Assembly (NCBI GenBank): GCA_030614505.1
Contig: JAUWTX010000132.1
Span: 1-6,371 of the forward strand
Direction: 5' to 3'
Length of the DNA: 6,371 bases
DNA from: Desulfuromonadales bacterium
GTDB taxonomy: Bacteria; Desulfobacterota; Desulfuromonadia; Desulfuromonadales; BM103
Shown: positions 1-6,062 of the stretch, in pieces
Layout of the letters: each line of letters opens with the position of its first letter
Numbering within the stretch: position 1 is the first letter of the stretch
Translations under genes and position numbers: made by a program
Notes under the pieces: model-generated
What the model was told of the DNA's origin: nothing
The model's database searches: none
The model's input: only the letters and a program-made list of their open reading frames with translations

Positions 1-99
1 AACCTGATTCCGGTCACCCTCGGCAACATTATTGGCGGTGCGGTTTTCGTTGGTTTTGCTTACTGGTTTGTTTATCTTAAAGGAACGCGTAGCGGGTAG
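1..99 (+). CDS. Formate/nitrite transporter family protein, C-terminal end (partial)
   Basis: Frame 1 is open from the first base and gives 32 residues ending in TAG at 97-99. The peptide begins NLIPVTLGNIIGGAVFVGF, followed by an aromatic hydrophobic stretch (AYWFVYL). This matches the last transmembrane segment of the formate/nitrite transporter (FNT) family, in which an N-L-x-P-V-T-x-G-N-I-x-G-G motif precedes the final helix. FNT proteins are pentameric inner-membrane channels for small monovalent anions such as formate, nitrite or hydrosulfide. Which anion this one carries cannot be told from the tail. The start and most of the protein lie left of the window. The final residues (T-R-S-G) are encoded by the left arm of a palindromic repeat and are probably not ancestral. 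The gene converges on recJ. The family call is fairly secure and the subtype is unknown. Confidence 0.8.
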   Translation, partial: NLIPVTLGNIIGGAVFVGFAYWFVYLKGTRSG

Positions 100-172
100 C
101 GGGTAGCGAGAAAAAAGCTAAAGCCTTTGGATGCTAATTTGTCTTTTCCCGCCACGCGCTACCCGCTACGCG
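86..172. repeat. 87-bp imperfect palindromic (REP/MITE-like) element between convergent genes
   Basis: The arms 86-114 and 144-172 are inverted repeats that match at 26 of 29 positions. The outer 16 bp are perfect (cgcgtagcgggtagcg at 86-101, its complement at 157-172). The spacer is 29 nt (115-143). The left arm contains tandem heptamers GTAGCGG, GTAGCGG, GTAGCGA at 89-109. Read on the minus strand, the right arm has the degenerate set GTAGCGG, GTAGCGC, GTGGCGG. Two of the three arm mismatches (105/153 and 109/149) become U-G wobbles in a minus-strand transcript but A-C mismatches in a plus-strand one. There is no open reading frame for a transposase and no U-tract after either side. It overlaps the last codons of both flanking genes. 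A folded transcript could act as a 3' stabiliser or weak bidirectional terminator. A non-autonomous repeat family is the likeliest identity, but copy number cannot be judged from one window. Confidence 0.75.
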
Positions 173-1895
173 CCTCTAAACTCGGCCTGACATCCTTAAC
201 CCTGAGTTGCACTGTCTCACGACCACGAAAACGATTGATCTGCGGTGCCACCAGCAGGTCAATTTCTCCCTGAAACTCTTCACGACGTTCGAGCATGCCG
301 AAGGCAATTGCAGGGTGACTACAAGCCCCCTGGCAGGCTGTAAAACGCAAATGGCTTTCGCCGACAACCTGCACTTGCATGGCACGAACCGATTCAATGA
401 CCAGCAAGGGTTCGGGGTTCCCCATCCCGAAAGGAGCCAACCCATCCAGTTGACGAAGAGTTTCGAGATCAATTTCTTCCAGCAGTAATGTACCGTCGTG
501 ACGAAGTTTCGGTAGCAGATCATCAACAGAGAGTTTTGTCCTGGCATGTGCTTCCAGGGCCTCTGCAAAATCAGCCAGTTGATCTTTATTGAGACTCATC
601 CCGGCCGCCATTTCGTGACCGCCAAAGACTGCAAGATGGTCAGCACAAGCCTGAAGCCCATGGTAGAGGTGATAACCACGAATCGAACGTGCCGACCCTT
701 TGCCGCTGTCGCCATCCAATGATATCAACACTGTCGGCCGATAATAACGGTCGACCAATCGGCTGGCGACGATACCGATCACGCCAGGGTGCCAACCCTC
801 ACCAGCAAGAACAATTGAGTGCGTATGATCTGCCGAAATCGCTGAAACAGCCGCTTCTGCTTGCTGCAGTGTCTGTTTTTCCAGTACCCGACGTTCACGA
901 TTGCATTGGTCCAGGTAACGTGCCGCATTTAAGGCACGAACCATATCCTGCTCCAGGAGCAGCTCAACTCCGAGACCAGCATCTTCCATACGCCCGGCGG
1001 CGTTGAGACGAGGTGCAAGCTGGAAACCGACCGAACTGCAATTAACCTCTTTGACTCCAGCCACCTGTTTGAGTGCCCGCACACCGACACGATGACCAGC
1101 TTCCAGAAACGCCAGACCGTGTCTTGTCAGGGTGCGATTGATCCCTTGCAAGGGGACAAGGTCAGCAATTGTTCCCAGTGCTACCAAATCAAGATACTGG
1201 CGCAAATCAGGCTCCGGTCGATTGGCAAACCAGCCGGCATCACGTAAATGTTTACGCAAAGCAACCAGCAGGAAAAATGCCACGCCAACTCCAGCGAGAT
1301 TTTGAAAAGGGAAATTTGAATCCTGTCGCTGCGGATTAATCACTGCCAACGCATCTGGAAGTATGGGTGGCGGCTGGTGGTGATCAGTTATGATCAGATC
1401 AATACCATGTTCCTTCGCCAGCTCAGCCTCGGCATGAGCAGAAACACCACAGTCAACGGAAACAACGACCTGTGTCCCTACCCCGGCGGCTTCCTTCAAA
1501 GCCTCTGCCGAAAGGCCATAACCGTCGCGCAAACGCAAAGGGATGTGATATGCGAGCTCATGAGCACCCAGGGCACTCAGCCCGGCAAAGAGTAAAACCG
1601 TGCCCGTGATGCCATCTACATCATAGTCACCATGAACGGCAATCTTTTCGCCATTTTCAATAGCAGTCTGAAGACGTGTAACAGCAAGGCCCATATCCGG
1701 GAGGAGAAAAGGATCAGGAAGGTCAGCGAGACGTGCGGTCAGAAACTCCCGGGCTGACTCAAGGGAATATTCGCGACCGATTAACAAGCGTGCGACTAAA
1801 GACGATAAGCGCAACTGTTCCTGAAATTCTTCTATTGTGGAGAAATCTGGAGACTCATTGCGCGGCACCCAGAGGCGCTCGATTACGGGTTCCAA
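159..1895 (-). CDS. recJ: Single-stranded-DNA-specific exonuclease RecJ
   Basis: This is the cytoplasmic 5'-to-3' single-strand DNA exonuclease used in RecF-pathway recombination, mismatch repair and base excision repair. At 578 residues it has the usual RecJ length. The DHH-superfamily motifs are complete: HGDYDVDG (88-95), VDCG (147-150), the name-giving DHH (171-173) and GTIADLVPL (241-249). These supply the acidic and histidine ligands for the two metals. The DHHA1 part carries SARSIRGYHL (401-410) and GGHEMAAG (425-432). LAPFGMGNPEP (486-496) leads into the C-terminal OB-fold, which ends near VKDVRP (566-571). The start is TTG at 1895. No ATG lies in frame until Met68, which would remove conserved N-terminal sequence, and an AGG sits six bases upstream of the TTG. 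The gene overlaps the upstream lipoprotein gene by 13 nt, so translation may be coupled. The last residues, ARSG, come from the palindromic repeat and extend past the conserved C-terminus. Confidence 0.96.
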   Translation of the reverse strand: MEPVIERLWVPRNESPDFSTIEEFQEQLRLSSLVARLLIGREYSLESAREFLTARLADLPDPFLLPDMGLAVTRLQTAIENGEKIAVHGDYDVDGITGTVLLFAGLSALGAHELAYHIPLRLRDGYGLSAEALKEAAGVGTQVVVSVDCGVSAHAEAELAKEHGIDLIITDHHQPPPILPDALAVINPQRQDSNFPFQNLAGVGVAFFLLVALRKHLRDAGWFANRPEPDLRQYLDLVALGTIADLVPLQGINRTLTRHGLAFLEAGHRVGVRALKQVAGVKEVNCSSVGFQLAPRLNAAGRMEDAGLGVELLLEQDMVRALNAARYLDQCNRERRVLEKQTLQQAEAAVSAISADHTHSIVLAGEGWHPGVIGIVASRLVDRYYRPTVLISLDGDSGKGSARSIRGYHLYHGLQACADHLAVFGGHEMAAGMSLNKDQLADFAEALEAHARTKLSVDDLLPKLRHDGTLLLEEIDLETLRQLDGLAPFGMGNPEPLLVIESVRAMQVQVVGESHLRFTACQGACSHPAIAFGMLERREEFQGEIDLLVAPQINRFRGRETVQLRVKDVRPSLEARSG

Positions 1896-2782
1896 GATAA
1901 ACCTGCCTGGGTGGAAGGTGCAGTACGCGGCGGGTCAATAAGTACCTGACCAAGATAGGGGCTGCGCCGACCATCGTAGAAAAAATCATCACGAGAACCC
2001 GTACCAGAGTACACCCAGAAATTGCGGGGCATACGGACATCCTCCGGGACTTCTTCACCGAAAGCCACATGATACTCTGCAGGCACTCCGAAAGAATTGT
2101 TTTCTATATGATAATCACGGGGATGAGAGGTAATGAAGAGATTGACGTTATTGTCGCGAAATTCATTTTCGCAAATGACCGGTGATCCGAAATGAAAACG
2201 AATGCCAGTGTGATTGTTGCGCAACAGGTTATGCTCGACAAGAATTTCTGAAGAATGAAAACGGATACCAACCAGATTGTCTTCAAAAAGCGACTGTTCT
2301 ATGTATACCTGGGAATCACGACTGTGCACAGCACTGTCCGCCTGGCGAAAGATGCAGTACTCAAAGACAGCTTCTTTGCTTCCCTCCATGTTAACAGCCC
2401 CCCAGAACCCGGCCGGAGCAGCAGGGTCTGACGCCTCAAATATGATCGGCTCAGAAGGCGTTCCGACAGCATACACCTGACCTTGGACAATCAGTTCACT
2501 ACCAGGAAAATGAGGATGCTCAACCAATCCACCTGGCCCGGCATCAGGAGGCATAAAACGCACTCTGGTTCCTGGCAGGATGGTCAGCTTGACGTCGTCT
2601 GCCAAAATTACATCACCGGCAACAAAAACATCACCCTGCCAGACTAAGTCACCATGCAGAACCCCGCGCACCAGTTGGTCGCTACCAGTAAGGGGCTTCA
2701 GACTGGCAGGACACCCGGCAAGCAGCAAACAAAAAACACCAAAGATCATATAACGCGAGAACATGGGATAAGACCGAAGCAT
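1883..2782 (-). CDS. Predicted lipoprotein with right-handed parallel beta-helix (PbH1-type) repeats
   Basis: I recognise the fold but not a named gene. The 299-residue product starts with a type II signal peptide: hydrophobic residues 11-21, then lipobox LAGC with the lipidated Cys at 24. Residue 25 is Pro rather than Asp, so by the E. coli Lol rule it would go to the outer membrane. After the signal come strand-and-turn repeats typical of solenoids: VKLTILPGTRVRFMP (64-78), ELIVQGQVYAVGTPSEPIIF (96-115), and coils ending in N-rich turns such as FEDNLVGIRF, LLRNNHTGIRF and FRDNNVNLF (166-216). This resembles NosD/pectate-lyase-like beta-helices, but no catalytic set is evident. The C-terminal 70 residues are aromatic and not obviously repetitive. 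The start is uncertain: ATG at 2782 lacks a Shine-Dalgarno, as do ATGs at 2764 and 2749, and all keep the lipobox. It sits just after a terminator and possible promoter, and overlaps recJ by 13 nt. Its function is unknown. Confidence 0.85.
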   Translation of the reverse strand: MLRSYPMFSRYMIFGVFCLLLAGCPASLKPLTGSDQLVRGVLHGDLVWQGDVFVAGDVILADDVKLTILPGTRVRFMPPDAGPGGLVEHPHFPGSELIVQGQVYAVGTPSEPIIFEASDPAAPAGFWGAVNMEGSKEAVFEYCIFRQADSAVHSRDSQVYIEQSLFEDNLVGIRFHSSEILVEHNLLRNNHTGIRFHFGSPVICENEFRDNNVNLFITSHPRDYHIENNSFGVPAEYHVAFGEEVPEDVRMPRNFWVYSGTGSRDDFFYDGRRSPYLGQVLIDPPRTAPSTQAGLSWNP

Positions 2783-2789
2783 AGAGAAT

Positions 2790-2819
2790 ATTGTACAAAA
2801 GAAATCGGACCGGAGGCAA
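2790..2819 (-). promoter_or_regulatory. Possible sigma-70-type promoter for the lipoprotein-recJ pair
   Basis: On the minus strand TTGCCT (2819-2814) resembles a -35 box (4 of 6 against TTGACA). After an 18-bp spacer, TACAAT (2795-2790) resembles a -10 box (5 of 6 against TATAAT). The site lies directly upstream of the lipoprotein gene, where a fresh promoter is expected because the preceding operon terminates here. The -35 box falls within the loop and right-hand stem of the terminator hairpin. Transcription would start near 2783, almost on the first ATG (2782). This is a match by eye only. Confidence 0.4.
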
Positions 2820-2832
2820 GCTCCGGTCCGAT
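2793..2832 (-). terminator. Rho-independent terminator of the yajC-secD-secF-TPR operon
   Basis: On the minus strand a 12-bp perfect GC-rich stem is formed by ATCGGACCGGAG (2832-2821) and its complement CTCCGGTCCGAT (2815-2804). It closes a 5-nt loop (2820-2816) and is followed at once by the T-rich run TTCTTTTGTAC. The stem begins 14 nt after the stop codon of the TPR gene (2847). No comparable T-run follows on the plus strand, so it works in the direction of the Sec operon. Confidence 0.9.
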
Positions 2833-2846
2833 CATAGATATTGTTG

Positions 2847-3416
2847 CTATTTCTGTACTGGCGGATGGTTCCTTAAAAACTCCAGATCCTGGCGAACCCG
2901 ATCTGAACCAGGACCTGTCGGACTGATTTCCAGAAAACGCGTCCACGCTTCCTTGGCTTTGGGGAAATCCTGTAAGTCGTATCGATAGACAATGCCAAGA
3001 TTATAAATACTCGTGGCGTGGTTCGGATCAATTTTATTGGCTTCTTCAAAGTTTTTAATGGCCCGGTCAAACCACCCCAGGCGTTTGAACATCACCCCCT
3101 GGTCTGTGAGGATATCAGGTGAGTTCGGCTGAATCTTGAGCGCTCTGTCATAGGCTTCAATCGCATCCATAAACTGGTTGCTGTCAAAATACTCATTACC
3201 CAGGGTTGCCCAGGCCTGAAAATTAGTGGGGTCAGCCGCGACGATATTTTTCAGCTCAGCTAGTTTCTGCTGCAGGTTCACCGTTGGTGCCGGTCCGACA
3301 GGAGATCCGGTTGTTACCGGCGCGCCCTTCTCAGCATTTTTCTGACCCACAATCAAACCGAGAACGAAACCAGCGACCAGGGTCACAACAACGATCAGCA
3401 GAGTCTCTTTTTTCAT
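2847..3416 (-). CDS. Membrane-anchored tetratricopeptide repeat (TPR) protein, last gene of the Sec operon
   Basis: The 189-residue product has a short positive N-terminus (MKKE), one hydrophobic segment (about 5-24) and a Pro/Thr/Gly-rich linker (about 31-47). Three TPR units follow at roughly 64-97, 98-131 and 132-166, recognisable by the W-LG-Y, A-Y-AL-P and A-NLG-Y-A-P patterns. TPRs bind peptides or protein partners. With lysines on the N-side and no lipobox cysteine, the likely topology is cytoplasmic N-terminus and periplasmic TPR domain. ATG at 3416-3414 overlaps the secF stop in ATGA, and AAGGA (3425-3429) lies eight bases upstream, so the start is well supported and translation probably coupled to secF. 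The terminator follows directly. The layout resembles the E. coli translocon accessory protein YfgM (one anchor plus periplasmic TPRs), but also other TPR proteins such as CcmI or NrfG. A role at SecYEG-SecDF is an inference from gene order. Confidence 0.88.
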   Translation of the reverse strand: MKKETLLIVVVTLVAGFVLGLIVGQKNAEKGAPVTTGSPVGPAPTVNLQQKLAELKNIVAADPTNFQAWATLGNEYFDSNQFMDAIEAYDRALKIQPNSPDILTDQGVMFKRLGWFDRAIKNFEEANKIDPNHATSIYNLGIVYRYDLQDFPKAKEAWTRFLEISPTGPGSDRVRQDLEFLRNHPPVQK

Positions 3417-4345
3417 TGGGCGTTTCCTTCTGCAGTCACCTGCTTCTGTCCACCGGAACGATAATTATCCCAGAATATCAATAGCGGACTGGCAACAAAA
3501 ATCGAGGAGTAGGTACCAATCAGGATTCCAACAAGCATAGCGAAAGCAAAGTTATGGATGACACCTCCACCGAAAATAAAGAGGGCCAGAACAACCAGCA
3601 AAGTCGTGCCAGAGGTAAAGATGGTTCGTGACAGAGTTTCATTGATGGAACGATTAAAGACCAAACTAAAGCCCTTTTTCTGGTGCTTGCCGTAATTTTC
3701 ACGAATCCGGTCGTAGACAATGATCGTGTCATTCAGCGAGTAGCCGATGATAGCCAGGAAAGCAGCGATAATTGGCAAATCAATTTCCCGCCCGGTGATG
3801 GAAAAAGCGCCGAGAGTGATCAGAACATCATGCATCAGGGCAATAATCGCACCGACAGCAAAGCGTAGTTCAAATCGCCAGGAGATGTAGATCAGTATGC
3901 CGATCATGGCGTAGAAGAGCGAGAGGAGTCCTTTCTGACGCAGATCTTTGCCAACCTGCGGACCAACCATTTCCATCCGGCGAATATCAACCATACCCTC
4001 GCCGTAGGCCATGTTCAGATTGCCGGCAATCCGTCCGGAAAGATTCTTGTCTTTACCGGTTTCCTGGACCCGGATCAAAAATTCGTTGGGGTCGTCACCG
4101 AAGCGTTGGACAACCACCGAACCGAGATCCAAAGAGGCAAGACTGTCCTTGATTTTGGCGGCATCTGTATCCTCGGTAAACTTGACCTGTACCAGCGTAC
4201 CGCCGACGAAGTCGATACCGTAATTCGGGCCACCGTTGACGACCAGCGACACCAGGCCAACCAGGATGAGAAAGCCCGAGATAACCACTGCCAGCTTGCG
4301 CTTGCCGATAAAATCAATATTAATATCATGCTTGATAATCTGCAT
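3413..4345 (-). CDS. secF: Protein translocase subunit SecF
   Basis: SecF pairs with SecD as an inner-membrane RND-like motor that uses the proton gradient to assist late steps of SecYEG-mediated export. The 310-residue length is typical. Visible features are TM1 (about 17-36), the Sec_GG-type motif YGIDFVGG (42-49) opening the first periplasmic domain, and five further helices at about 138-158, 163-182, 190-211, 242-260 and 264-290. Family signatures are MVGPQVGKDL (126-135), YSLNDTIIVYDRIREN (202-217) and ETLSRTIFTSGTT (236-248). The Arg in this last motif (R240) corresponds by motif to the conserved Arg implicated in proton coupling. ATG at 4345 has AGGAG (4352-4356) six bases upstream. 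It starts 18 nt after secD ends and its TGA overlaps the ATG of the TPR gene. Nothing is truncated. Confidence 0.97.
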   Translation of the reverse strand: MQIIKHDINIDFIGKRKLAVVISGFLILVGLVSLVVNGGPNYGIDFVGGTLVQVKFTEDTDAAKIKDSLASLDLGSVVVQRFGDDPNEFLIRVQETGKDKNLSGRIAGNLNMAYGEGMVDIRRMEMVGPQVGKDLRQKGLLSLFYAMIGILIYISWRFELRFAVGAIIALMHDVLITLGAFSITGREIDLPIIAAFLAIIGYSLNDTIIVYDRIRENYGKHQKKGFSLVFNRSINETLSRTIFTSGTTLLVVLALFIFGGGVIHNFAFAMLVGILIGTYSSIFVASPLLIFWDNYRSGGQKQVTAEGNAQ

Positions 4346-4363
4346 TAAAGACTCCTAGATACT

Positions 4364-5962
4364 CTAAATACTCAAACGATCTGCTTTGCTACGCGACAGG
4401 TAAAGATCGAAAATCAGCCGCGAAACAATAATTGCAGTAAAAAGTGAAGAAATAATGCCCACCGACAGCGTAACGGCAAAGCCCTTGACTGGGCCGGTGC
4501 CGAACTGGAATAGCACCAGTGCTGCAATCAGTGTCGTGATATTAGCATCGATAATCGTCAGCTTCGCCTTCTCGAAGCCGGCCTCCAGTGCGGCACGGGC
4601 CGTTCGTCCCAAACGCGTTTCTTCACGAATACGCTCAAAGATAAGGACATTGGCATCAACAGCCATACCGACGGTCAGAACGATTCCGGCAATCCCGGGA
4701 AGCGTTAGGGTTGCACCGAAAATCGACAACATGGCCATAATAAAGACCAGGTTCAGGACCAGCACAAAGTTGGCCACCAGGCCTGACAACTTGTAGTAGA
4801 TCAACATAGCCACAACGACCAGCAGACCACCGATCAGTACAGAGAGAATCCCCTGGTTGATCGAATCCTGGCCCAAAGACGGTCCCACTGTACGATTCTC
4901 GAGAATTACGACCGGTGCAGGCAGAGAACCAGCACGCAAAATAATTGCCAGGTCGGTCGCCTCCTGCTCGGTAAAGCTCCCGCTGATCTGGGCGCTACCA
5001 CCGGAAATACGTTCACGAATAACCGGGGCCGAATAGACCGTGTCGTCAAGAACAATCGCCATACGTCTGCCAACATTAGCCGCAGTGATCTGGTCAAAGC
5101 GCTTGGCACCGACCGAATTGAAATCAATGGCGACATAAGCATCGTTAAACCGATTATCAATACGCACCTGCGCATCGGAAAGCAGGTCACATGTCAGGCT
5201 GGTTTTGTCTTCTACAACGAGGGGGTTCTCGGAGACCGCCCCGGAGCGCGGATCAACCCGACGTTCATAGAGTAATTGACCACCCGGAGGAAGATTGCCG
5301 GCGACGGCATCCTGCGGGTTGACATCCTCCATGACCATCTTGAACTCCAGGCGCGCCGTTTTGCCGAGCAGGGCAATGGCACGTTGAGGATCCTTGATAC
5401 CAGGCAACTGAATCAGGATGCGATTGTTAGCCTGACGCTGCAGGGTCGGTTCACTGACACCGAACTGGTCAACACGATTGCGAAGAGTTTCAAGGGCCTG
5501 GCGCACAGCATATTCACGCACGGCCTCGATTTCACTATCGCTAAGGCGGTAATTCTTCTGGATATAGCCACCTTCTGCTGTCAGCGTCATGGCTTCAAGA
5601 CTGGGAAAGTCCTCTGCCATCATGGCATCAACTTGCTCAGCGGCCTCATCGTCATAGACTGTGATAACAATACGTTCACCGGAAGAACGATCCACCCGCT
5701 TGAAAATAACATCCTTTTCGCGCAGCAGAATTTCGGTCTGGTCGACAATCGTATCAAGGCGGCTCTCTACCGCTTTATCAACTTCAACGCCAAGGACCAG
5801 GTGCATACCACCCTGCAGGTCCAGGCCGAGGTGGATCGGGTCAAAGGCCTCGCCCCACCAGTCTGGCAGGTCGTCACCGAAGAGTGTCGGTCCAAGCGAG
5901 ACCAGAGCAAGCACTATGCAGCCCAACACCAGGCCGGTCCGAATCTTGAGACTATTGGACAT
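4364..5962 (-). CDS. secD: Protein translocase subunit SecD
   Basis: SecD is the larger half of the SecDF proton-driven export motor, acting with YajC and SecYEG. The 532 residues cover an N-terminal helix (about 8-26), the LGLDLQGGMHLVLGV signature (45-59) and a large periplasmic region. That region includes LRNRVDQFGVSEPTLQ (160-175) and the QLPGIKDPQRA segment (185-195), followed by the P1 head domain up to about 350. Five more helices follow (about 372-390, 394-412, 420-441, 467-487, 494-518). VGMAVDANVLIFERIREE (431-448) carries the intramembrane Asp (D436) that family knowledge places in the proton path. ATG at 5962 is supported by the position of the first TM helix and an AGGAG ten bases upstream. 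It lies 100 nt downstream of yajC and 18 nt upstream of secF. All key elements are intact. Confidence 0.97.
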   Translation of the reverse strand: MSNSLKIRTGLVLGCIVLALVSLGPTLFGDDLPDWWGEAFDPIHLGLDLQGGMHLVLGVEVDKAVESRLDTIVDQTEILLREKDVIFKRVDRSSGERIVITVYDDEAAEQVDAMMAEDFPSLEAMTLTAEGGYIQKNYRLSDSEIEAVREYAVRQALETLRNRVDQFGVSEPTLQRQANNRILIQLPGIKDPQRAIALLGKTARLEFKMVMEDVNPQDAVAGNLPPGGQLLYERRVDPRSGAVSENPLVVEDKTSLTCDLLSDAQVRIDNRFNDAYVAIDFNSVGAKRFDQITAANVGRRMAIVLDDTVYSAPVIRERISGGSAQISGSFTEQEATDLAIILRAGSLPAPVVILENRTVGPSLGQDSINQGILSVLIGGLLVVVAMLIYYKLSGLVANFVLVLNLVFIMAMLSIFGATLTLPGIAGIVLTVGMAVDANVLIFERIREETRLGRTARAALEAGFEKAKLTIIDANITTLIAALVLFQFGTGPVKGFAVTLSVGIISSLFTAIIVSRLIFDLYLSRSKADRLSI

Positions 5963-6062
5963 TCTGTTGCATCTCCTTTCAATCGACCCACTATCGGCGG
6001 ATCGTTCTGTTCATTTCTCAGGAGGCCTTTGAACTCTTTGAGACGATGGCCTTCTTACGTTG
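5963..6062 (-). other. yajC-secD intergenic spacer
   Basis: This 100-nt spacer carries the secD ribosome binding site at its downstream end. I see no convincing promoter or terminator hairpin in it, and the only short reading frame is seven codons long. It is probably transcribed through as part of one operon. Confidence 0.5.
5973..5977 (-). promoter_or_regulatory. secD ribosome binding site with long spacing
   Basis: AGGAG on the minus strand lies ten bases before the secD ATG (5962), which is slightly long. An out-of-frame ATG directly follows the AGGAG (5972-5970) and is too close to it to be used well. The SecD reading frame and its N-terminal helix decide for the ATG at 5962. Confidence 0.6.

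Noticed and set aside
86..172. The palindrome as a classical bidirectional rho-independent terminator
   Set aside because: The 29-nt loop is too large and neither side is followed by a U-tract, so a canonical intrinsic terminator is not supported. A repeat element with possible 3'-end function fits better.
86..172. The heptamer repeats as a CRISPR array
   Set aside because: The units are 7 bp, contiguous and inverted, with no regular unique spacers.
207..488. Short plus-strand frames opposite recJ (207-488, 689-1006, 1377-1595)
   Set aside because: All are antisense shadows of a complete RecJ coding sequence, with no family resemblance.
2654..2926. Plus-strand open frame of 90 codons across the terminator region
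   Set aside because: It runs through the terminator palindrome and antisense to two supported genes. Its composition is not protein-like and it has no ribosome binding site.
5963..6062. A regulatory hairpin or small ORF in the yajC-secD spacer
   Set aside because: The only inverted matches are four to six bases long and the only ATG frame has seven codons, so neither stands above chance.
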